Source of the DNA: Acidimicrobiia bacterium
Lineage (GTDB): Bacteria > Acidobacteriota > Vicinamibacteria > Vicinamibacterales > UBA2999
NCBI GenBank assembly: GCA_016871275.1
Contig: VFZG01000027.1
Coordinates: forward strand, 1-46,635
DNA: 46,635 nt
Direction: 5' to 3'
Shown: positions 41,516 through 46,635 of the stretch, piece after piece
Layout of the letters: each line of letters starts with the position of its first letter
Numbering within the stretch: position 1 is the stretch's first letter
The notes under the pieces: generated by a model
Told to the model about the DNA's origin: nothing
The model's database searches: none
Seen by the model: only the letters and a program-made list of their open reading frames with translations
Position numbers and translations under genes: made by a program

Positions 41516-42168
41516 TGCGACTGCCATACCTGTTTGTGGCGATGACTGTGATGGCCCTTGTCCTGTCCGCCGTGGCACAGGATACGGGTTCCAAGGCGTC
41601 CTACCTCACGTGGAGCGCGGCCCAGGCAGAACGAATTGCTAAGGCGACGCGCGTCAACGGACGCGTCGGAGGATTTTTCGATCTCCGCGTCGTTCACACC
41701 GAGCATTCGTACAACTACAAGCTTCGAGCAACCTGGCTCACGAAAGACGTGATTCAGGCTACGGCACGCCTGCTGCAGTTATCCGAGCGATTGACAGACA
41801 GTCAGACAGAGGACCTGGTTCAGGAGGCGACTGCGGCGGGCGATGTCGTGATCATGGTGGAAGTCGACCCCCGTGAGGGTTCGGGTGTCATCCCGAACGA
41901 CTGGTCCGTTTTCTTGGGACCGTCCGGGAATGACAGGGATGTCGCACGGGGAACAAGTAGCCCGGCTCTCGAAAAGCTGAAGGCTCTGCGTGGTGGCTAC
42001 CGCCGGGACTTCAACTACGAGCTGTTCTGGGTCGTGTTCCCGCTCAAGACGGCCAACGGAGAGCCGCTCTTTCCGATTGGCGTCGCGCAGGCGGCGCTGA
42101 CCGTCCGTATCTCCGGCAAAGAGGGGCGTGTTTCGTTTATGATCCCGACGTACCTGCATGCGAAATGA
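41515..42168 (+). CDS. secreted protein of unknown function
   Basis: 217-aa protein with a signal peptide (MRLPYLFVAMTVMALVLSAVAQ). The mature part has TEHSYNYKLRATWLT, GDVVIMVEVDPREGSGVIP and FELFWVVFPLKT-like beta-rich text. No family is recognised. The Tyr-Asn-Tyr-Lys-Leu stretch loosely echoes the repeat of the preceding gene. ATG overlaps the upstream stop, indicating coupling, and the next small gene starts right after its stop. Confidence 0.75.
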   Translation: MRLPYLFVAMTVMALVLSAVAQDTGSKASYLTWSAAQAERIAKATRVNGRVGGFFDLRVVHTEHSYNYKLRATWLTKDVIQATARLLQLSERLTDSQTEDLVQEATAAGDVVIMVEVDPREGSGVIPNDWSVFLGPSGNDRDVARGTSSPALEKLKALRGGYRRDFNYELFWVVFPLKTANGEPLFPIGVAQAALTVRISGKEGRVSFMIPTYLHAK

Positions 42169-42351
42169 ATGGCGACGATACGCCGTATTAGCGGCCTCTG
42201 GTTCACCGAACGGCGGTTCGCAGACCCAGCCGATGCCTCCAGTACAGGCAAGTTCGAAATCATCCGCCTCGACAAGGGGGATGTGACCATGGCGCTGTCA
42301 ACCCTGGAGGCCGACACGGGCATCAAGGTCGAACGATCGGAGGAGAAGTAG
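42169..42351 (+). CDS. small protein of unknown function (60 aa)
   Basis: A 60-codon frame whose ATG follows the preceding TGA directly (TGAATG) and whose TAG directly precedes the next start. It is basic at the N-terminus (ATIRRISGLWFTERRF) and acidic towards the C-terminus (MALSTLEADTGIKVERSEEK), without signal peptide or membrane segment. Its exact fit between two genes supports a real gene, but no homology is recognised. Confidence 0.5.
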   Translation: MATIRRISGLWFTERRFADPADASSTGKFEIIRLDKGDVTMALSTLEADTGIKVERSEEK

Positions 42352-43806
42352 GTGCGGACGCGCACGCCGTTTCCGAGCCTGACGCTGCTCGGCGCATTGA
42401 TGCCGGCCGATGTCGACCGGCTGCTCGGCGTGAGCCGTGAGCAGCAGGTCATCTCGGGACACCTGGCGGTACGGGCCGGGGGGGCACCCTCAGCCATGTT
42501 CATCGTGCTTGAGGGGCTCATGGAGGTGGTGTCCCCACGCACCCGCGAGGTGCTGGCCACTCTTGGGCCAGGGGAAATTTTCGGCGAGATGGGCTACGTG
42601 CAGCAGCAACCCGCGTCGGCCGACGTCCGAGCCAGGGAAAATTCGCTGCTGCTGGTCATCGGCACGGCCGAGCTCGACGCATTGAGCGTTGAGGATCCGC
42701 CGCTCGGCATGCGCGTACACCGTGCGCTGGCAGCCACACTGGCGGCGCGCCTCCGGGTGTCGAACGAGCGACTGGACCGGGCACTGGCGCTCAGGCCCGA
42801 CACCGGCACGCCTGACGATTTCGATGCGGTCACGCGGCTCTTTGCGCACATCACGGACATGAAGACCGAACTGGTGGCCGTCGACCGCGCCGCCCTCAAG
42901 GCCGACGGCATCGTCGCCGAGGCGACGGCGACTGTCGTGCGCGAGGCATTTACGTCCCTCGTGCACGAGATGAACGCCGTAGTCGCCGATCTTGACGACG
43001 AACTACAGCGTTCGCGAGTGGGCGCCAGGCTACAGGCCGAGCTGCTGCCCTATGTACTGTTGAGCGACTTGGGCGAGCGAATGTACGCCAAGCCCCGTGG
43101 GTATGCCGGTGATTACCTGACCATTGCCCAGCTGTACGCCGATGTGCCCTCGGGCAGCGGTCGCCTCGGCCCGCTGTTGGATCGCTGCCTCCGTGACCAG
43201 TCAGCGGCTGCAGCCGTGCGGAATCGGCGGCCGTTGCTGGCGGAGGAAATCGGCCGCGCCATCGCTGGTCGTGCCGGGCAGCTGACACGCGTCACGAGCC
43301 TGGCTTGCGGGCCGGCGCAGGAACTCTTCGATGTGTTCGCCTCGTTTGACGATCCCTCGACCCTGCAGGCCACCTGCCTCGACATCGATGCCGAGGCACT
43401 GGCCTACGTGCGCGCGCGGCTCGATGACCGGCTCGCTCCGTGCGTGCGCCTTGAGCAGGCCAATCTGGTGTATCTGGCGCTCGGACGCACGAGCCTCGAA
43501 CTTCCGCCGCAACATCTCATGTATTCGATCGGTCTCATCGACTACTTCAATGACCGGTTCGTGGTGAACCTGCTCAATTTCATCCACGGCTGTCTTGCGC
43601 CGGGCGGGCAGGTGATTCTCGGCAACTTCCACCCGTCGAATCCCGCACGTGCCATGATGGACGAGGTGCTCGACTGGCCGCTGATTCACCGCTCCGAGGA
43701 CGACATGCATCGCCTGTGTGCGCAGTCCGCGTTCGGGCAGCCGTGCGACCGCATTCGCTTTGACCCGAGTGGCGTGAACCTGTTCGCTATCGCTTCCCGA
43801 CGATGA
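42352..43806 (+). CDS. cNMP-binding domain fused to a PhcB-like SAM methyltransferase
   Basis: 484-aa cytoplasmic protein. Residues about 15-130 form a cyclic-nucleotide-binding-type beta-roll (FIVLEGLMEVVSP, LGPGEIFGEMGYVQQQPASA). A helical linker leads to a class I methyltransferase domain (about 210-484) with YAKPRGYAGDYLTI, VTSLACGPAQELFDVF (SAM motif) and ATCLDIDAEALAYVR. The latter resembles proteins annotated as extracellular-factor (3-hydroxypalmitate methyl ester) biosynthesis enzymes such as PhcB. The CNB phosphate-binding arginine is not obvious, so the ligand is uncertain. GTG at 42352 follows GGAGGAGAAG. It may sense a nucleotide and make a methyl-ester signal (inference). Confidence 0.8.
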   Translation: MRTRTPFPSLTLLGALMPADVDRLLGVSREQQVISGHLAVRAGGAPSAMFIVLEGLMEVVSPRTREVLATLGPGEIFGEMGYVQQQPASADVRARENSLLLVIGTAELDALSVEDPPLGMRVHRALAATLAARLRVSNERLDRALALRPDTGTPDDFDAVTRLFAHITDMKTELVAVDRAALKADGIVAEATATVVREAFTSLVHEMNAVVADLDDELQRSRVGARLQAELLPYVLLSDLGERMYAKPRGYAGDYLTIAQLYADVPSGSGRLGPLLDRCLRDQSAAAAVRNRRPLLAEEIGRAIAGRAGQLTRVTSLACGPAQELFDVFASFDDPSTLQATCLDIDAEALAYVRARLDDRLAPCVRLEQANLVYLALGRTSLELPPQHLMYSIGLIDYFNDRFVVNLLNFIHGCLAPGGQVILGNFHPSNPARAMMDEVLDWPLIHRSEDDMHRLCAQSAFGQPCDRIRFDPSGVNLFAIASRR

Positions 43807-44003
43807 TTCGGGGCGGCATACCCCCTGCGGTTACTTGAGTTCCACGATCACCGCCCGCGGTGCGCCGGGACGATAGACTGTATTAGCGACCGCAACTGTT
43901 AACGGAACGCTTGCTCTCAGACCCTGCCGGTGTTCGCGGGGTAGATCGCGGTATCGACGGAGGTGCGGTTCGGCTGCCCGCGCCAGTGCCACCGCGGATC
44001 GTT

Positions 44004-44009
44004 TAGAAT
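44004..44009 (+). promoter_or_regulatory. -10 box of the ABC transporter operon
   Basis: TAGAAT lies 6 nt before the GTG at 44016, implying a leaderless message. The 209-bp gap 43807-44015 before it shows no other gene or clear motif. Confidence 0.4.
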
Positions 44010-44015
44010 TCGCCC

Positions 44016-44783
44016 GTGGCTCCAGCGTCGCCCCGCTTTGCGTTCGTTGTCACTTTTTTCGTCCTGGCCGCCGCCACCGCGGCGGCGCAGTCGCGGCCGC
44101 TCGTCGTCGGCTCGAGCGCCACGTATCCGCCGTTCGCCTACGAGACGCCGGCGAAGCAGATCGTCGGGTTCGACGTCGATGTGATTCAGGCGGTGGCGAG
44201 CAAGGTCGGGATTACGGTGCGGCTCGTCAACACGCCGTTCACCGGTGTGTTCGCCTCGCTCGACAATGGCGACCTGGATCTGGTGATCTCGGGCGTGACG
44301 ATCAGCGACCGGCGCCGGCAGTCCTACGACTTCACCGCGCCGTACTTCGAAGCGCGCCAGCTCATTGCCGTGCCGGTGGCCAGCACGGTGCGCAACCTTC
44401 AGGACTTGGCCGGCAAGAAGGTGGGCGTCGTCACCGGCAGCACGGCCGACGAGGTCGCCTCGCGCACCTTCGGTCGCACCAGCGCCAACATCCGCCGCTT
44501 CGACACGACGCCGCTCATCATCGCGGAGCTGGTCTCTGGCGGCCTGGACGCGGCGATCGGCGACAACGGCGTCATTGCCTATCGCGCGCAGGAACACAAG
44601 GGGCTGAAGACAGTGAACGACCCCGGCTTCCCCAAGGAATACTTCGGCATCGTCGTGAAGAAGGGCAACACGGCGCTGCGCGACCGGCTCGACAGCGGCC
44701 TGAAGGCGATTGTCGCCGACGGCACCTACGCCCGCATCTATCGCACGTGGTTCAAGACCGAGCCGCCGCTACCCACGCCGTAG
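44016..44783 (+). CDS. polar amino-acid ABC transporter substrate-binding protein
   Basis: 255-aa SBP_bac_3 protein with a signal peptide (ending AATAAAQ). Family landmarks are LVVGSSATYPPFAYETP, IVGFDVDVIQAVASKVG, DLVISGVTISDRRRQ, YDFTAPYFEARQLIAVP and LAGKKVGVVTGSTADEV. It binds a polar amino acid, probably Gln, Glu, Arg or a relative, in the periplasm and delivers it to the permease encoded next. The GTG start has a TAGAAT box just upstream. The permease start lies about 25 bp downstream. Confidence 0.93.
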   Translation: MAPASPRFAFVVTFFVLAAATAAAQSRPLVVGSSATYPPFAYETPAKQIVGFDVDVIQAVASKVGITVRLVNTPFTGVFASLDNGDLDLVISGVTISDRRRQSYDFTAPYFEARQLIAVPVASTVRNLQDLAGKKVGVVTGSTADEVASRTFGRTSANIRRFDTTPLIIAELVSGGLDAAIGDNGVIAYRAQEHKGLKTVNDPGFPKEYFGIVVKKGNTALRDRLDSGLKAIVADGTYARIYRTWFKTEPPLPTP

Positions 44784-44808
44784 GGCGGGTGCCGCCGCGG
44801 TGCCGCTG

Positions 44809-45582
44809 ATGGAGCCGGAACCGATACTCTGGTTCGGGTGGTTCCGCGCCGACATCATCGCGGAGTACGCGCCGCTGTTCTGGCAGGGGCTTAGGATGAC
44901 GATCGGCGTGACCGTCATCGGCATCACGTTCGGCGCCCTGCTGGGCCTGCTCGTCGGGATGGCGCGGCTGGCCAACGCGCGCCACGCCCCGGCCCGGCAC
45001 CTGACCCGCTTCCTGCTGCGCTGGCCGGCCACCGTGTATGTGAGCTTCTTCCGCGGCACGCCGCTGTTCGTCCAGATCATGCTGATGCACTTCGCCGTGG
45101 TGCCGCTGCTGATGAACCCGGCCGACGGGCTGATCGTGTCGGGCGAACTGGCCCGCACCCTGCGCCAGGACTACGGCGCGCTCCTTTCAGGCGTGCTGGC
45201 GCTCACGCTCAACGCCGGTGCCTACATCTCGGAGGTGTTTCGCGCCGGCATCCAGTCGATCGACCGCGGCCAGGTGGAAGCGGCTCGGTCACTCGGCCTG
45301 TCCTACCGCCGCACGATGTACCACGTGGTGCTGCCCCAGGCGTTCCGCCGCATGTTGCCGCCGCTCGGCAACAACGCCATCGCCCTGCTCAAGGACTCGT
45401 CGCTAGTCTCGGCGGTTGGGCTGTCGGAGCTGGCCTACGCCGCTCGCACCGTCGCCGGGGCGTACTCCCGCTATTGGGAGCCGTACCTCACCATCGCCAT
45501 GATGTACTGGATACTCACCCTGGCGCTCGCCTACGCCGTGCGCCGACTCGAACACCGTTATGGCCGCGGCGATACGCGTTGA
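44809..45582 (+). CDS. polar amino-acid ABC transporter permease
   Basis: About 257-aa inner-membrane permease of the HisMQ type with five to six helices. The conserved blocks are [35 protein letters not shown] and the ATPase-docking [29 protein letters not shown] split over adjacent text. The ATG at 44809 is preferred; an in-frame GTG at 44800 is the alternative. It overlaps the ATPase gene by 23 bp. As only one permease gene is present, it probably acts as a homodimer. Confidence 0.92.
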   Translation: MEPEPILWFGWFRADIIAEYAPLFWQGLRMTIGVTVIGITFGALLGLLVGMARLANARHAPARHLTRFLLRWPATVYVSFFRGTPLFVQIMLMHFAVVPLLMNPADGLIVSGELARTLRQDYGALLSGVLALTLNAGAYISEVFRAGIQSIDRGQVEAARSLGLSYRRTMYHVVLPQAFRRMLPPLGNNAIALLKDSSLVSAVGLSELAYAARTVAGAYSRYWEPYLTIAMMYWILTLALAYAVRRLEHRYGRGDTR

Positions 45583-46291
45583 CGCGCTGACGAAGCAGTT
45601 CGGCACCCTGCCGGTGCTGCGCGGCGTCAGTTGCGAGGTACAGCCGTCGGAGGTGGTGTGCGTGATCGGGCCGTCTGGCTCGGGCAAGAGCACGCTCCTG
45701 CGCTGCCTGAACGGGCTGGAGGAGGCAACCAGCGGCCGGGTCACGGCCCTTAGCGTGCCGGTGCACGACCCGGCAACCGATCTCGATGCGCTACGCGCCG
45801 AGATCGGCATGGTCTTCCAGCGCTTCAATCTGTTCCCGCATCGCACGGTGCTGCAGAACCTCATCCTGGCGCCGGTCGCGGTTCGCGGGCTCGCCCCGGC
45901 TGAGGCCCGTGAACGGGCGGAGGCGCTACTCGACAAGGTGGGGGTGCTCGACAAGCGCGACGCATGGCCAAATCAGTTGTCCGGCGGCCAGCAGCAGCGC
46001 GTCGCCATCGCCCGGGCGCTGGCGATGCAACCCAAGGTGATGCTGTTCGACGAGCCGACCTCGTCGCTAGATCCCGAGATGGTCGGCGAAGTGCTGGCGG
46101 TGATGCAGGCGCTGGCCGACGAGGGCATGACGATGGTGGTCGTCACGCACGAGATGGGATTTGCGCGCCGGGTCGCCGACCGCGTGCTCTTTCTCGACGA
46201 GGGTCTGCTCGTCGAGGAGGGCGCGCCCGACGAGCTGTTCGACTGTCCGCGCGAAGCGCGCACGCGCCGCTTCCTGAGCAAGGTGTTATGA
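45560..46291 (+). CDS. polar amino-acid ABC transporter ATP-binding protein
   Basis: 243-aa GlnQ-type ATPase. Walker [11 protein letters not shown]-loop [11 protein letters not shown], signature [15 protein letters not shown], Walker [16 protein letters not shown] and the H-loop [14 protein letters not shown] are all intact. It energises uptake through the adjacent permease and binding protein. It overlaps the permease by 23 bp, and its stop overlaps the following short frame (ATGA). Confidence 0.95.
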   Translation: MAAAIRVDALTKQFGTLPVLRGVSCEVQPSEVVCVIGPSGSGKSTLLRCLNGLEEATSGRVTALSVPVHDPATDLDALRAEIGMVFQRFNLFPHRTVLQNLILAPVAVRGLAPAEARERAEALLDKVGVLDKRDAWPNQLSGGQQQRVAIARALAMQPKVMLFDEPTSSLDPEMVGEVLAVMQALADEGMTMVVVTHEMGFARRVADRVLFLDEGLLVEEGAPDELFDCPREARTRRFLSKVL

Positions 46292-46416
46292 CTCCGGCTC
46301 TCCGACTCGCATCGCTGCTCGGCTGGGCGCTCCCGCTGGCCCTAATGCTGCTGACCTCGACTGCCATAGCTCGGTCGCAGTCGGTTCCGCGGTATGAAGG
46401 TGCGGCCGATGTGTAG
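46288..46416 (+). pseudogene. truncated secreted ORF (42 aa)
   Basis: The ATG overlaps the ATPase stop as ATGA and opens a clean signal peptide (LLGWALPLALMLLTSTAIA) followed by only RSQSVPRYEGAADV before a TAG. The start of the mature part, SVPRYE, resembles N-termini of exported NHL-type proteins of this group, and a palindromic repeat begins 5 bp later. It is probably the remnant of an exported protein cut off by the repeat; a genuine small secreted peptide is the alternative. Confidence 0.45.
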
Positions 46417-46510
46417 CTTGACGACCATGGTCGTGCGCCGAGGGCTATGGCGAGATGTCTCGCCGTAGCCGCGCCAGAATTCAGCGCGCGGCGAAGGCGG
46501 ACAGTCCCAA
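46417..46510. repeat. palindrome cluster with TGTCTCGCCGTAGC, copy 2
   Basis: Three palindromes follow one another: ACGACCATGGTCGT (46421-46434); GCTATGGCGAGA-TG-TCTCGCCGTAGC (46444-46469, a 12-bp stem with a 2-nt loop); and CGCGCC against GCGCGCG around 46470-46491. The TGTCTCGCCGTAGC motif and the following GGCGAAGGCGGACA match the element at 40305-40345. It lies between the truncated ORF and the convergent isomerase gene. Confidence 0.6.
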
Positions 46511-46531
46511 AGTCCGGACCCCTCTTCTGAC

Positions 46532-46635
46532 CTACGCGAAGGCCTTGCGCAGGAGCTCCAGGCTCTTCGGCACCGCGGTGTCGGCCGGCTCCTTGCCCTC
46601 CATCTCGAGCGACACCCAGCCCTTGAAGCCCGCCT
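46532..46635 (-). CDS. sugar-phosphate isomerase/epimerase-like protein, C-terminal end
   Basis: The reverse strand ends ...[32 protein letters not shown] before a TAG at 46532-46534. This is the typical C-terminus of xylose-isomerase-like TIM-barrel proteins. Only 34 codons are inside the window, so activity cannot be judged. Confidence 0.7.
   Translation of the reverse strand, partial: AGFKGWVSLEMEGKEPADTAVPKSLELLRKAFA

Noticed and set aside
40740-44015. Attachment-site duplication of the ssrA 3' end bounding the downstream block
   Set aside because: I looked for the CGGGTTCAACTCCCGCC end sequence up to 44015 and found no second copy; no integrase is present either.
1-46635. CRISPR array
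   Set aside because: No direct repeats of 25-40 nt with regular spacers were seen; the periodic sequences have a 7-nt unit and no spacers.

Overview
The window is high-GC bacterial chromosome carrying ordinary single-copy genes plus dispersed repeats. Exported DUF1592 and DUF1552 proteins, an alternative-complex-III-like operon, exported ankyrin and aldolase-like proteins, a tricorn-type S41 protease and a DUF5916 protein together suggest an Acidobacteriota, most likely of the Vicinamibacteria type. That assignment is inferred from gene content; no rRNA is present.

Layout. (1) 1-439: 5' end of an M1 aminopeptidase, divergent from a SAM-I riboswitch (564-662) that leads homoserine dehydrogenase and a cystathionine gamma-synthase/lyase-type enzyme (methionine arm). 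(2) 3.2-6.8 kb, minus strand: N-acetylmuramoyl-L-alanine amidase, GerMN protein, RNase PH and RdgB, all overlapping or close, next to a short SDR remnant. (3) 7.0-12.9 kb, plus: respiratory operon of monoheme cytochrome c, pentaheme cytochrome, Mo-bisPGD-like protein, four-cluster ferredoxin, NrfD-like membrane protein and DUF3341 protein. This is a split-ActB, ACIII/Qrc-like quinol-oxidising complex. (4) 13.0-15.6 kb: DUF5916 outer-membrane-type protein. (5) 15.6-16.3 kb: a REP-associated tyrosine transposase between inverted REP sequences, with a third, solitary REP at 36.26 kb. (6) 16.3-21.7 kb: uric-acid catabolism (uricase, HIU hydrolase, OHCU decarboxylase, allantoinase, allantoicase) with a DUF6986-like TIM-barrel protein. 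(7) 21.7-26.8 kb: PQQ dehydrogenase, PEBP protein, and GMC oxidoreductase with its Tat-exported small subunit. (8) 27.1-29.5 kb: exported aldolase-like protein, membrane protein, tRNA-dihydrouridine synthase. (9) 29.6-36.2 kb: operon of diheme DUF1592, Tat-exported DUF1552 and exported ankyrin protein, converging on a second exported aldolase-like protein. (10) 36.4-40.2 kb: decayed ankyrin gene, then a tricorn protease homologue. (11) 40.4 kb: tmRNA gene, followed by a four-gene, somewhat less GC-rich block (triple-repeat secreted protein, secreted unknown, small protein, cNMP-binding/PhcB-like methyltransferase). (12) 44.0-46.3 kb: polar amino-acid ABC transporter, a truncated secreted ORF, a palindrome-rich repeat, and the 3' end of a sugar-phosphate isomerase/epimerase-like gene.

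The intergenic space holds at least four repeat families: GTAGCCCG/GCAGCCCG heptads, the RAYT-linked REP, a CACAGATT/ACCGATT inverted element, and a TGTCTCGCCGTAGC palindromic element. Several genes have a TANNNT box only 6-8 nt before the start codon, suggesting leaderless transcripts. Least explained are the exported DUF1592/DUF1552/ankyrin operon with two exported aldolase-fold proteins that appear to lack catalytic residues, and the post-tmRNA block with its signalling-type methyltransferase.
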